This document shows, in pieces, positions 27,107 to 36,530 of a DNA stretch of 64,000 bases. The stretch is taken from NCBI GenBank assembly GCA_947457075.1, contig CANGUG010000013.1, forward strand, positions 38,352 through 102,351, written 5' to 3'. The number at the start of each line of letters is the position of its first letter. The stretch's first letter is position 1. A program made the position numbers and the translations under genes. The notes under the pieces were generated by a model. It was not told the origin of the DNA. It saw nothing but the letters and a program-made list of their open reading frames with translations, and did not search any database. Source of the DNA: Bacteroidota bacterium. Lineage in GTDB: Bacteria; Bacteroidota; Bacteroidia; Chitinophagales; Chitinophagaceae.

Positions 27107-28528
27107 ATGCAACTCCAACTTACTTTAAGAGAAACCGAACTATTAAAAGCAGTCGCAACTGCGGCCGCTAAAATTGGAGTGCCTGCATTTGCGGTGGGTG
27201 GATTTGTGCGGGATAAAATTTTGGAGCGACCTACAAAGGATATTGATGTGGTTTGCATTGGGGATGGCATGGCTTTGGCGCAAGCCTTTTCTAAATTATT
27301 TCATCCAACCCCTCCAGTTTCCTTATTTAAAACATTTGGTACTGCACAGGTTAAATTTGATGATATTGAAATTGAATTTGTGGGGGCTAGAAAAGAAAGT
27401 TATGCGCGTCATAGTCGCAAACCCGAAGTAAGTCCAGGTACTATCCAGGACGATCAAAATAGAAGAGACTTTACTGTGAATGCTTTAGCCATAGAGTTGA
27501 ATGAGACACATTTTGGCGAAATAATTGATCCATTTGGTGGGTTGGAGGATTTAAAAAATAAAATATTAAAAACGCCATTAGCCCCTGCTCAAACTTTTGA
27601 CGATGATCCATTGCGCATGATGCGTGCTATTCGATTTGCGACCCAGTTGGATTTTACCATCACAGAAGCTACTTTTAAAGGCATTCAACAAATTGCAGAA
27701 CGTATAAGTATTGTGTCTCAAGAACGGATTACAGATGAGCTGCAAAAAATAATGATGACCAATACCCCTTCGAAAGGATGGTATTTATTGAGAGAAGCTG
27801 GATTATTACAATTTATATTTCCATTATTATTAAAGTTGGAAGGTGCCGAAACTTTGGATGGTATCGGCCACAAGGATAACTTTTCTCATACTTTACAGGT
27901 ATTAGATAATGTAGCTGCTACTTCCAATGATATTTGGTTAAGATGGGCGGCATTGTTACATGATATTGCGAAACCCAATACCAAAAAATTTGAAGCAGGA
28001 TTTGGGTGGACTTTTCATGGGCATGAAGTAGTAGGAGCCAGAATGGTTCCTAAAATATTTACACAATTAAAATTGCCGTTGAACGAAAAAATGAAGATGG
28101 TGCAAAAATTAGTGGGTTTGCATCTTCGTCCCATTTCATTGACAAAGGATAATGTAACTGACAGTGCAATAAGAAGGTTGTTATTTGATGCAGGTGATGA
28201 TATTGATTCCTTAATGTTATTGTGTGCAGCTGATATTACCAGTAAAAATCAACATAAAGTAAAAAGGTATTTACAAGGTTTTGAATTTGTAAAACAACGA
28301 TTGCAGGAAGTGGAAGAAAAGGACAGTATCCGCAACTGGCAGCCTCCGATAACAGGTGAAATGATCATGCAAATTTTTAATATTCCCCCTTCCAAACAAG
28401 TGGGTGTTATTAAAGATGCAATACGAGAGGCTATTTTGGATGGGGTAATTCCCAATAATCATGATGCTGCTTATGATTTTATGTTGAAAGAAGCAGCCCA
28501 ACTAGGCTTATTTCCTATAATAAAATAG
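27107..28528 (+). CDS. cca: CCA tRNA nucleotidyltransferase with HD domain
   Basis: Adds or repairs the 3'-CCA end of tRNAs. The class II polymerase-beta head has AVGGFVRDKIL and the metal-binding DIDVV (residues about 29-50), RRDFTVNALAI, and DDPLRMMRAIRFA. The HD phosphohydrolase domain has LRWAALLHDIAKP (about 285-297) and further His. Full length at 473 residues. Its promoter-like element lies only 12 bases after the stop of the GT9 gene, so it may be transcribed both alone and by read-through. The family also includes poly(A) polymerase; the HD form in Bacteroidota is generally the CCA enzyme. Confidence 0.93.
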   Translation: MQLQLTLRETELLKAVATAAAKIGVPAFAVGGFVRDKILERPTKDIDVVCIGDGMALAQAFSKLFHPTPPVSLFKTFGTAQVKFDDIEIEFVGARKESYARHSRKPEVSPGTIQDDQNRRDFTVNALAIELNETHFGEIIDPFGGLEDLKNKILKTPLAPAQTFDDDPLRMMRAIRFATQLDFTITEATFKGIQQIAERISIVSQERITDELQKIMMTNTPSKGWYLLREAGLLQFIFPLLLKLEGAETLDGIGHKDNFSHTLQVLDNVAATSNDIWLRWAALLHDIAKPNTKKFEAGFGWTFHGHEVVGARMVPKIFTQLKLPLNEKMKMVQKLVGLHLRPISLTKDNVTDSAIRRLLFDAGDDIDSLMLLCAADITSKNQHKVKRYLQGFEFVKQRLQEVEEKDSIRNWQPPITGEMIMQIFNIPPSKQVGVIKDAIREAILDGVIPNNHDAAYDFMLKEAAQLGLFPIIK

Positions 28529-28553
28529 TAATTTAGCGTTTCAAATTGAATGT

Positions 28554-29165
28554 ATGGCCATTTTAAAATTTAGGGTGTATTGGGAAGAGGATGATGCGAT
28601 TTATAGAGATGTTTTAGTAAAGCATACACAAAGTTTTTTAGAGCTTCATCAAATTATATTAAAGGCCTTTGAATTTGATCAAATACATGCAGCTACTTTT
28701 TATCGTAGCAATGATATCTGGAAAAGAGGAAGAGAAATTAGTAAAGAAGTATATGAAAAAGTATATGTAGCGCCTCCATTAATTATGAGCGAGACAGGGA
28801 TTGGGACAGAAATAATTGATACCAATCAACATTTTATTTATGTGTATGATTTTGCTAAAACTTGGACCTTTTTAATTGAATTGATACAAGTTATAAAAAA
28901 CACCGATGCTGATTTGACATTATCTTATCCAATCATTTCAAGAACCGAAGGGGTGGGTCCCATGCAATATGGAACCAAAGGCTTATTGGGTAAAAACTTT
29001 GCTGATATCGAAGAAAAATATGACCTCTCTGAAGCGAGGGATGGTTTTGGGGAGGAAGGGGAAGACGCTGATGCCTCAGAGGATGGCGAGGATACCGATG
29101 ATACGAATGAAAACGATGAGGACAATGAATCAGGCTATTTGAATGATTCATTTGAAGCCTATTAA
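28554..29165 (+). CDS. pRiA4b ORF-3-like (IS1096 TnpR-like) domain protein with acidic tail
   Basis: 203 residues. The first half (MAILKFRVYWEEDDAIYRDVLVKHTQSFLELHQIIL, then AATFYRS, then HFIYVYDFAKTWTFLIEL) resembles the plasmid pRiA4b ORF-3-like family, whose members are found beside transposons or as stand-alone chromosomal genes. From about residue 165 on, the tail is mostly Asp, Glu, Gly and Ser (DFEEGEDADASEDGED-like). No transposase or inverted repeat is nearby, so it looks like a resident gene. It starts 25 bases after cca. Molecular function unknown. Confidence 0.75.
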   Translation: MAILKFRVYWEEDDAIYRDVLVKHTQSFLELHQIILKAFEFDQIHAATFYRSNDIWKRGREISKEVYEKVYVAPPLIMSETGIGTEIIDTNQHFIYVYDFAKTWTFLIELIQVIKNTDADLTLSYPIISRTEGVGPMQYGTKGLLGKNFADIEEKYDLSEARDGFGEEGEDADASEDGEDTDDTNENDEDNESGYLNDSFEAY

Positions 29166-29256
29166 TTCATTAGGCTTATTGGGTAAAACTTTGATAAAGG
29201 CCTCAACTATATTTTCTTTTTCATTGAAATCTCCACTAATTTAAAACATACATTAC

Positions 29257-30153
29257 TTGTCCGTTGTAAAAACAGTTTATATAATTGTAGGGCCTACCGC
29301 AGTTGGCAAAACAGCGTTTGCCATTTCATTGGCTCAAGCCTTGAATACTGAAATAATCTCGGCAGATGCGCGTCAATGTTATCAGGAAATGAATATTGGG
29401 GTTGCAAGGCCAAGCCTTACTGAACTAGCAGCTGTCCCACATCATTTTATTGCAAGTCATTCAATACAAGAAACCATTAACGCCTCCGTTTTTGAGCAGT
29501 ATGCATTGGCCAAAACTGCCCAACTGTTTCAATCCAAGGAGGCGGTTGTAATGGTGGGGGGGACTGGGTTATATATCAAGGCTTTTTGTGAAGGATTGGA
29601 TATGATTCCAGCAATTGATCCAATGATTAGAGAGGATATTATCAAACAGTATGAAAAATTGGGATTAAGGTGGTTGCAAAAGGAGGTTGCTGTTAAAGAC
29701 CCAAAATATTGGGAAAAAGGAGAGCAGCAAAATCCCCAAAGATTAATGCGGGCATTAGAAGTAATGATTGGAACGGGTTCCTCTATAATCAGTTTTCAAC
29801 ACAAAAACAAAATCATACGTCCATTTAATATTGTCAAAATAGGGCTTGAAATGCCCAGGGAAGTATTATATGAACGGATTAACCAACGCGTTTTAAATAT
29901 GGTAGAGGAGGGTTTGGAACAGGAAGTACAGCAATTGATGCCGCATTTTCATTTGAATGCTTTACAAACGGTTGGCTATAGTGAATGGGTTCCATTTTTT
30001 GAAGGAAATAGCAAGAAATCAAGGGTTATTGAATTGATTCAGCAAAATACTAGACATTATGCTAAGAGGCAAATGACCTGGTTTAAAAAAGACGCTGAAA
30101 TAAAGTGGTACCAGGCATCTACGATAAATACCAGTCAAATAATTGGGGGATAA
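29257..30153 (+). CDS. miaA: tRNA dimethylallyltransferase MiaA
   Basis: Transfers a dimethylallyl group to A37 of tRNAs that read UNN codons. P-loop GPTAVGKT at residues 12-19, then ISADARQCYQEMNIG (substrate site with the conserved Asp and Gln), VMVGGTGLYIKAFCEGLD, and QNPQRLMRALEV. The C-terminal helical part includes LQTVGYSEW. Start TTG at 29257: a stop lies 5 codons upstream and the next ATG would remove the P-loop, so a TTG start seems required. 298 residues, normal for the family. Confidence 0.93.
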   Translation: MSVVKTVYIIVGPTAVGKTAFAISLAQALNTEIISADARQCYQEMNIGVARPSLTELAAVPHHFIASHSIQETINASVFEQYALAKTAQLFQSKEAVVMVGGTGLYIKAFCEGLDMIPAIDPMIREDIIKQYEKLGLRWLQKEVAVKDPKYWEKGEQQNPQRLMRALEVMIGTGSSIISFQHKNKIIRPFNIVKIGLEMPREVLYERINQRVLNMVEEGLEQEVQQLMPHFHLNALQTVGYSEWVPFFEGNSKKSRVIELIQQNTRHYAKRQMTWFKKDAEIKWYQASTINTSQIIGG

Positions 30154-30227
30154 ATCGTCCTATTTTTCTTTCTTTCATATTACAATTTGCCTTAGTTTTA
30201 AGCCAATCTTAATTATAAATCAATTTT

Positions 30228-31556
30228 ATGCACAAAAAAGTTTTACTATTTATTGTATGCTGTTTTGCAATAATGCATTCATTTGCACAAAACCAAACCA
30301 TACAGTTTGAAAAATACACTTTACCCAATGGGTTAAAAGTGATATTGCATGAGGATCACAGTGCACCAGTAGTGGCTGTGACCACATTGTACCATGTGGG
30401 TTCAAAAAATGAGGATACAGCGCGAACGGGCTTTGCACATTTTTTTGAACATTTATTGTTTGAGGGTTCAGAAAATATTAAAAGAGGAGAATTTGATAAA
30501 TACATTACCAATGCAGGTGGTGCATTGAATGCAAATACTTCACAGGATAGAACCTTTTACTACGAATTGTTGCCTTCAAATCAATTGGATTTAGGTTTAT
30601 GGTTGGAGAGTGAGCGTATGATGCATGCGAAAATTGAACAAATTGGTGTGAATACCCAAAGAGAAGTGGTGAAGGAGGAAAAAAGAATGCGTATGGACAA
30701 TCGTCCTTACGGAAGTTTTTTAACTGAAATGTTAAAGCGTGCCTTTAAAGTACATCCTTATCGTTGGGCACCTATTGGAAGTATGGAGCATTTAAATGCG
30801 GCAAAATTGGAAGAGTTCATACAATTCTATAAAACTTATTATGTACCTAATAATTGTGTCTTATCCATTGCGGGAGATTTTAATACAGCAGATTTAAAGA
30901 AAAAAATTGAAGCTTATTTTGGTCCAATTGCAAAAGGCACTAACCCAATTAATAGACCCAATATCCAAGAACCTGCCCTAGGTGGGGAAGTAAGAGATGT
31001 GATCCAAGACAATGTACAATTGGAAGGGGTTTTCCAGGCTTACCGCGCGCCAAAGCAGGGTGGTAGTGAATATTATGCTTTTAACGTACTTTCTAATATT
31101 TTATCAGGAGGGGAATCTTCTCGCATGAACAAAACTTTAGTAGATAGTAAACAATTAGCGGTAGCAGCACAGTCAGTTCCTTACTTTAATGAGGATGAGG
31201 GTGTTTTAATTACATTGGCCATTGCGAATATGGGCATCAAAGCCGAAGTAGTAGAAAAAAATATGGACAGTGTGGTGAATGATTTAAAGACAAACTTGGT
31301 TTCAGAACGTGAATTCCAAAAAGTAAAAAATCAAATTACCACCGAGTTGGTAGCAAGTAATGGTACCATGGCAGGTATTGCAGAATCATTAGCCAATTAT
31401 GAAGTATATTTTGGCGATGCGAATTTGATCAATACTGAATTAGAAAAATATAATAAAGTAACAAGAGAAGATGTTTTAGCAGTTGCTAAAAAATATTTAA
31501 ATAAGGACAATCGAGTGGTTTTATACTATGTACCTAAAGCAAAATCAAGCAATTAG
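30228..31556 (+). CDS. M16-family zinc peptidase (catalytic subunit)
   Basis: Exported insulinase-family zinc endopeptidase. Signal peptide MHKKVLLFIVCCFAIMHSFAQ; the inverted zinc motif HxxEH is intact as H71-F-F-E74-H75, and the distal Glu lies in REVVKEEKRM. 442 residues, two M16 domains. The second M16 gene starts 22 bases downstream and lacks the zinc motif, so the pair probably forms a heterodimer in the periplasm, as seen for other bicistronic M16B pairs. Proposed substrate: misfolded or signal-derived peptides; not shown. Confidence 0.92.
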   Translation: MHKKVLLFIVCCFAIMHSFAQNQTIQFEKYTLPNGLKVILHEDHSAPVVAVTTLYHVGSKNEDTARTGFAHFFEHLLFEGSENIKRGEFDKYITNAGGALNANTSQDRTFYYELLPSNQLDLGLWLESERMMHAKIEQIGVNTQREVVKEEKRMRMDNRPYGSFLTEMLKRAFKVHPYRWAPIGSMEHLNAAKLEEFIQFYKTYYVPNNCVLSIAGDFNTADLKKKIEAYFGPIAKGTNPINRPNIQEPALGGEVRDVIQDNVQLEGVFQAYRAPKQGGSEYYAFNVLSNILSGGESSRMNKTLVDSKQLAVAAQSVPYFNEDEGVLITLAIANMGIKAEVVEKNMDSVVNDLKTNLVSEREFQKVKNQITTELVASNGTMAGIAESLANYEVYFGDANLINTELEKYNKVTREDVLAVAKKYLNKDNRVVLYYVPKAKSSN

Positions 31557-31578
31557 TCAACCGCCTAAAAAAAATTAT

Positions 31579-33642
31579 ATGAAAAAATATATACAATTTA
31601 TATTCCTGTTTGCGCCCATGGTGAGCTTGGCGCAACAAATAGATCGATCAAAAGCGCCCGCACCTGGTAAAGCCCCAGTTATTCAAGTGGGCACACCCGC
31701 TAGTTTTGAATTGGCGAATGGGTTAAAAGTGTTTGTTGTAAAAAATACAAAACTGCCTAGAGTTACTGCTAGTATTGCTTTAGACCTTGATGGTTTTGCA
31801 GAAGGAGATAAAGCAGGTCTTGCAAATATGGCAGGACAATTGCTTAAAAGAGGAACTACAACTAAATCCAAGGCAGCCTTGGACGAAGCTGTTGAATATT
31901 TAGGGGGCTCCTTAAGTACCTCAAGTCAATCCGCAACAGTGAGTGCATTAAAATCAAATTTTCCTGCATTAATGAGTTTGCTATCAGAAGTGATTTTACA
32001 TCCAGCTTTGTCTAAAGACGAATTAGAAAAAGTGAGAAAACAAACCTTATCTGGTATTGAATCAAGTAAGGAAGATGCGAATGCGATTTCAAATAATGTA
32101 ATGAATAAATTGGTTTATGGTGCGCAACATCCATTTGGGGAAATCACTACTGCTAAAACTGTCAATAATGTGACTGAGTCTGATATTAAAAAATTCTTTG
32201 CTACTTATTGGAAACCTAATATCGCTTATTTGGTATTTGTGGGTGACATTGAGCCAGCAACAGCTAAAGCATTGGCTGAAAAGAATTTCGGTGCTTGGCA
32301 AAAAGGTACTGTGGCAAAATCAAAGTTTACAAAACCAGTGATTCCTGCTCAAACTTATGTAGCCATTGTGGATCGTCCCTCCTCAGTGCAAAGTGTAGTT
32401 GCTGTAGCCAATACAGTAAACCTAGTTCCTGGCGCACCTGATGCAATAGCAGCTTCTGTGATGAATAATATTTTAGGGGGTGGCTTCTCTGGTCGTTTAT
32501 TTAATAATTTAAGAGAAAAGCATGGGTTTACTTATGGTGCTTATTCAAGTTTAAATCCAAATCGTCAAATTGGTATTTTCTCCGCTGAAGCAGCGGTAAG
32601 AAATGAAAAAACGGATAGTTCTGTACAAGAATTATTAAGAGAAATTAATATTTTAAGAAATGAAAAAGTAGGTGATGCAGAAGTCCTTAGAATGAAAAAC
32701 TACTTGTCAGGCGGATTTGCAAGATCTTTAGAAAACCCAGCAACGATTGCTAATTTTGCTTTAAACATTGCTAGATATAAATTGCCTGCTGATTATTATC
32801 AAAAGTATTTAACCAATTTGTCGGCAGTAGATGCAAACAAAGTGCAAGCAGTGGCTAATCAATTTTTAGATCCAGCACATATGCATATTGTAATTGTTGG
32901 TAATGCCAAGCAAATAGCGAAGGGTTTGGAGAAGTATGGTCCAGTTAAGTACTTTGATTTGGAAGGGAATGAAGTGGCTGCACCTAAGGTGGGTAGTTTG
33001 GATCCCTCTTTAACTCCCGCACAACTTATACAAAAGGCAGTAAGTGCTGTTGGTACACCAGAAGCGATTAACTCTATTAAGGATATTCAAATGGCGGGAA
33101 CAGCGGCTTTAATGGGCCAAAGCTTTGATATGAATCAAACAATTATTGTTCCAGGTAATTTAGTATCTGCTATGTCAAAAGGAGGAATGGTCTTAATGAA
33201 GCAGTCGGTGGTGAACGGAAATTACAGCTTAAGTCAACAAGGTAAGGAAGCACCTATCACGGATGAAATCAAAGAGGAATTAGATGCATCTGCTTTATTG
33301 GTTCCTGAATTAAGTTACATCGAAAAAGGCTATAAATTATCAATTGTAGGTGTTGAAAAAGTAAATGAAAAGGACGCAATTGATGTTGAATTAACTACGC
33401 CATCCGGTAAAAAATTACATCGTTTTTATGATGCTACTACTTTCTTATTGGTAAAAACAGCTAAATCACAAGAAGGTCCTGCAGGAACCGTTACCCAACA
33501 GCAGTTTTATAATAACTATAAAGAAATAAATGGTGTAAAATTACCCACAAGTTCAATTATTGATATGGGGCAATTAAAAGTGAATATTGAATTTAAAGAT
33601 ATTAAAGTAAATCAAGGATTAAAGGCCACTGATTTAAAATAA
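31579..33642 (+). CDS. M16-family peptidase-like protein (noncatalytic subunit) with C-terminal extension
   Basis: Partner of the preceding peptidase. Start ATG 31579 opens a signal peptide (MKKYIQFIFLFAPMVSLAQQ); the longer frame from 31528 overlaps the upstream gene. The first M16 domain has GLANMAGQLLKRGTTT where the HxxEH motif should be, so it cannot bind zinc. The second domain holds the R/Y-type motif EKHGFTYGAYSSLN. After about residue 470 there is an extra roughly 210-residue part, with strands such as MAGTAALMGQSFDMNQTI and a FKDIKVN end; it looks like a LolA-type beta-sheet, a guess from pattern only. Confidence 0.88.
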   Translation: MKKYIQFIFLFAPMVSLAQQIDRSKAPAPGKAPVIQVGTPASFELANGLKVFVVKNTKLPRVTASIALDLDGFAEGDKAGLANMAGQLLKRGTTTKSKAALDEAVEYLGGSLSTSSQSATVSALKSNFPALMSLLSEVILHPALSKDELEKVRKQTLSGIESSKEDANAISNNVMNKLVYGAQHPFGEITTAKTVNNVTESDIKKFFATYWKPNIAYLVFVGDIEPATAKALAEKNFGAWQKGTVAKSKFTKPVIPAQTYVAIVDRPSSVQSVVAVANTVNLVPGAPDAIAASVMNNILGGGFSGRLFNNLREKHGFTYGAYSSLNPNRQIGIFSAEAAVRNEKTDSSVQELLREINILRNEKVGDAEVLRMKNYLSGGFARSLENPATIANFALNIARYKLPADYYQKYLTNLSAVDANKVQAVANQFLDPAHMHIVIVGNAKQIAKGLEKYGPVKYFDLEGNEVAAPKVGSLDPSLTPAQLIQKAVSAVGTPEAINSIKDIQMAGTAALMGQSFDMNQTIIVPGNLVSAMSKGGMVLMKQSVVNGNYSLSQQGKEAPITDEIKEELDASALLVPELSYIEKGYKLSIVGVEKVNEKDAIDVELTTPSGKKLHRFYDATTFLLVKTAKSQEGPAGTVTQQQFYNNYKEINGVKLPTSSIIDMGQLKVNIEFKDIKVNQGLKATDLK

Positions 33643-33661
33643 GCAAATTCAATTCATTTCA

Positions 33662-33702
33662 ATAATAAGAAAGGCGCATCAATGATGCGCCTTTCTTATT
33701 AT
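33662..33702. terminator. Bidirectional terminator between converging genes
   Basis: A 19-bp perfect inverted repeat with a 3-base loop (arms 33662-33680 and 33684-33702, core AAGGCGCATC/GATGCGCCTT). It lies 19 bases after the M16 gene and 41 bases after the convergent FadL-like gene, and T-rich sequence is present on both sides. Confidence 0.88.
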
Positions 33703-33743
33703 GTTTATTTTGTTGGTAGGCTATTAAAGCATTCAATAAAGTA

Positions 33744-35270
33744 TTAAAATCTAATTCCGTAACCGATATTAAACATTAATCTGCTGCCGGTTAAACTAGC
33801 AAAAGTATTGGGCTTGTCGTTTAAGCGGTAAGGGAAGATACCATCTCTTACTGCTGTATTAACCATGGTGAAATCTATAAAATGTCTATTGGTTCTGTAT
33901 CCAATACCGCCGCTAATAGTGATTTGGGATGCCCTGATTTCTTCGTCTTTGTAGGGAGAACCATAATAACCTGCGCCTGCTCTTAGCATCCAATTTCCAT
34001 TTAATTTTAACTCAGATCCCAATTTAAGATTAAAGTTATTTTTATAAATAGAACGTATGGTTGAATTAACAAGGTTGTAGTAATTAGTGCTAGCTTGATC
34101 GTAGGTATTGGCATAAAATCTGGTTCCAGCATAATTTACCCATTCCAAATCGGCACTAATAAATCCCAATGGTTGGCTAGGTTTACTAGGGGATGCAAAA
34201 AAATAACTTCCGCTCACAATTGCTTTTGAAGGTGTTGCAACTGTGTATTCTCTAAGACCTGCGAAACCTTCGTTTAATTCATCTGAGCTTACACTCAAGG
34301 TGCCGGCATAAGATTCCGTATTGGTCGTCATGCCCACGCTTATATTGTCTCTGAAGGAAATTAATTGTGGGGTATGAAATGAAAATCCAAATCTTAAATA
34401 GGCCTCAGGTTTGTAAATAACACCAAATTTTCCACCCAAACCCCAACCTCTTGAACTAAAATTTTCACTGACTGCAAATCCTGCAAAATTATTATTTACA
34501 TTATTGGTTGCATCTGTTTCTGAGTAAAAAGTAGAACGGCTAAAATTAACCATTGGCATAATCACGCTCGCCCCTAAGTATAATTTATCTTCGATATTAC
34601 CGCCCCATCCAAATGCCAATTCGTTGTATCCTCCACTTGTATAAGAATCATAGGATTGATTAACGCCTGTTGAAATAGGCACTAAACTCTGGTAACCATT
34701 CACGGCACCTGATGCGTCAGCACTCGTATCCACTAAATAAGTCCTAAAGGCCAATGAGCTACCAAATATATAATTGTTAAGTGCTGATAAAGTATCTGCT
34801 TGGTCATTAACCAATTCTTCTAAATACTTTTCAGAGTAACTGCTAAAATTATTTCTTCCGCTAAAATTAAAACGGTTGTTATAATCAGCTACTTGATTGT
34901 AAGTAATTGAAAAGGCAGTGCTGGTCCAATTTCTTTTTCTTTTCCCTTCTCCAAAAACAAAACCAATAGTGTTAAAATTTGATTTACTATCTCTTGAAGT
35001 AGTGTTGCGATTTAAATAGTTAAAATCATTTGAATTCATTGTAAAGCTAGGAGCTAGCAAAAGTTCACCAGACTTGTAAAAGCCAAGACCCGCTGGGTTA
35101 ATATGATTAGAAGATAAGTCACCCCCTAATGTACCCATTGCACCGCCCAATGCATTGCTTCTTGGGGTTCCTTTTGGAGCAAACCAAGAAAGTCTTAATG
35201 CATCCTCCGGTTCCTGTGCGTACATTGTTAAACTTGACCCTAATAAGATCAATAAAAATATTTTCTTCAT
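33744..35270 (-). CDS. OmpP1/FadL-family outer-membrane protein
   Basis: Outer-membrane beta-barrel of the FadL hydrophobic-compound channel family, 508 residues. Signal peptide MKKIFLLILLGSSLTMYAQ. The mature N-terminus (DALRLSWFAPKGTPRSNALGGAMGTLGGDLSSNHINPAGLGFY) has the family signature R..A.GGA..A.g.D.s....NPAgl, followed by many alternating strands. It ends MFNIGYGIRF, an aromatic C-terminus as expected for barrel insertion. The gene lies 44 bases downstream of the Gly-Trp lipoprotein gene, likely in one transcript. Substrate not known. Confidence 0.9.
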   Translation of the reverse strand: MKKIFLLILLGSSLTMYAQEPEDALRLSWFAPKGTPRSNALGGAMGTLGGDLSSNHINPAGLGFYKSGELLLAPSFTMNSNDFNYLNRNTTSRDSKSNFNTIGFVFGEGKRKRNWTSTAFSITYNQVADYNNRFNFSGRNNFSSYSEKYLEELVNDQADTLSALNNYIFGSSLAFRTYLVDTSADASGAVNGYQSLVPISTGVNQSYDSYTSGGYNELAFGWGGNIEDKLYLGASVIMPMVNFSRSTFYSETDATNNVNNNFAGFAVSENFSSRGWGLGGKFGVIYKPEAYLRFGFSFHTPQLISFRDNISVGMTTNTESYAGTLSVSSDELNEGFAGLREYTVATPSKAIVSGSYFFASPSKPSQPLGFISADLEWVNYAGTRFYANTYDQASTNYYNLVNSTIRSIYKNNFNLKLGSELKLNGNWMLRAGAGYYGSPYKDEEIRASQITISGGIGYRTNRHFIDFTMVNTAVRDGIFPYRLNDKPNTFASLTGSRLMFNIGYGIRF

Positions 35271-35314
35271 AATTAAACTATTTATTAATTGCTTGAAAGC
35301 TAAATTTTACTAGA

Positions 35315-36397
35315 TTAACGAGGACGAGGAGCACGTCCACTTGATCCAGAGGAGCTACCTGAACTGTTAAATCCACCGCTTCTTCCACCAATATTGCCAG
35401 AAGAATAATTTGAATTATTGTTATTATTTGAACCTGAACTATTTGTTTTATTTACTGTATTTCCACCATTGTTGTTGAAATACCTAGCAGGTCGATCCCA
35501 ACTATTGGCATAATTGGTATTTGTATTATTGGTAACAACTCTTTTTAAAAGTGAACCAAAGTTATTATTCAAATTGGCATTGCCAGTGTATCTTGTATTG
35601 CCATTGGTAATATTTGTAGTATTGTTAAAGCCACGTGAGCTTGATGGATTGCGATAGGCATTGATGCCAGGAGTACTGGTTTGTGTTGCTCTTGGGTCTT
35701 GAAAATGGATCCTTCTTGTTGGTATGCCACCTACAAATCCACCTCCATAATAATAAGCGCCATAAGGGTTCCAAAATCCACCAAAGTAGGGATTCCAGCC
35801 ACCCCAGCCGCCCCAGCCCATACCGCCCCAACCTAAGCCACCCCAGCCCCAGCCACCCCAACCTAGTCCGCCCCAACCTAAACCTCCCCAGCCTAAACCG
35901 CCCCAACCTAAACCGCCCCAAGCAATATCATCAAAGCCCCAGCCCCAGCCGCCCCAACCTAAACCTCCCCAGCCCATACCACCCCAACCTAAACCGCCCC
36001 AACCCATATTAATACCAAATGGATTGAACCAGGATGAACCATAAAATCCATTATACCAATTATTCCAACCAATATTAAATCTTGGGTCATTCCAATAACC
36101 AAAATCATCGATGGCATCCCAACGATTTCTGTTAGCAACTTTAAGTCTTAAAAATCTATCGTCAGGATAGCTTTGGTAGTCCTGGTATTCAGCTTGATTG
36201 TCCCCTTCAATTTGCTCATTTTTACGATTGTTGTTTACCTCTGCAATCGTGTTTGTATTATTAGGGGTATAATACAAATCGTCCGTTGTTGCAACGGTTG
36301 TTTGTTGTAAACTAGTACAGCTTGTTCCAATACAACTTAGCGTAACCAAACTCATTGCAATTAGCTTGAGTGGTAAAGAGGGGATACGTGTATTCAT
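35315..36397 (-). CDS. Lipoprotein with a Gly-Trp-rich tandem-repeat region
   Basis: 360 residues with no recognisable enzymatic domain. The N-terminus is a lipoprotein-like signal (KLIAMSLVTLSC, alternative IGTSC). Residues about 130-200 are made of repeats GGLGWGG/GGMGWGG, giving more than a dozen Trp-Gly-Gly units, followed by an aromatic stretch and an Asn/Ser/Gly-rich tail that ends in SGRAPRPR. The low-complexity, aromatic-glycine composition suggests an exposed, possibly adhesive or phase-separating surface protein. A -7 box lies 55 bases upstream. FadL-like gene downstream. Confidence 0.72.
   Translation of the reverse strand: MNTRIPSLPLKLIAMSLVTLSCIGTSCTSLQQTTVATTDDLYYTPNNTNTIAEVNNNRKNEQIEGDNQAEYQDYQSYPDDRFLRLKVANRNRWDAIDDFGYWNDPRFNIGWNNWYNGFYGSSWFNPFGINMGWGGLGWGGMGWGGLGWGGWGWGFDDIAWGGLGWGGLGWGGLGWGGLGWGGWGWGGLGWGGMGWGGWGGWNPYFGGFWNPYGAYYYGGGFVGGIPTRRIHFQDPRATQTSTPGINAYRNPSSSRGFNNTTNITNGNTRYTGNANLNNNFGSLLKRVVTNNTNTNYANSWDRPARYFNNNGGNTVNKTNSSGSNNNNNSNYSSGNIGGRSGGFNSSGSSSGSSGRAPRPR
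35799..36004 (-). repeat. In-frame tandem repeat coding for GGxGWGG units
   Basis: About fourteen degenerate copies of a 15-base unit, plus-strand form close to CCGCCCCAACCTAAA, encode GGLGW-type pentapeptides on the minus strand. The high local G+C contrasts with the flanks. The repeat interrupts at the GFDDIAW segment and then resumes. Confidence 0.85.
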
Positions 36398-36451
36398 GTT
36401 GAATCAGTTTAGGTTTTTATATGCCCTTAAATTAGCATACATTTGCTACTC

Positions 36452-36459
36452 CAAAGCTA
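36452..36459 (-). promoter_or_regulatory. -7 element of the Gly-Trp lipoprotein gene
   Basis: TAGCTTTG, exact match to TAnnTTTG on the minus strand, about 54 bases before the ATG at 36397, so this transcript has a normal leader. Confidence 0.5.
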
Positions 36460-36530
36460 CATAAAAATAAGATATAGAGTATTTTTCGTAGATTGTTTTT
36501 GGAACTAAAATTGTTAAGATTTATTAAAAA

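Noticed and set aside
28554..29165. Possible insertion sequence remnant because of the IS1096-like domain
   Set aside because: No transposase, terminal inverted repeat or target duplication nearby, and the surrounding genes are core.
35625..36012. Long alternative reading frames, on both strands, across the Gly-Trp repeat
   Set aside because: They arise because a 15-base repeat keeps several frames open; their translations are Arg/Pro/Leu repeats with no signal, start context or homology.
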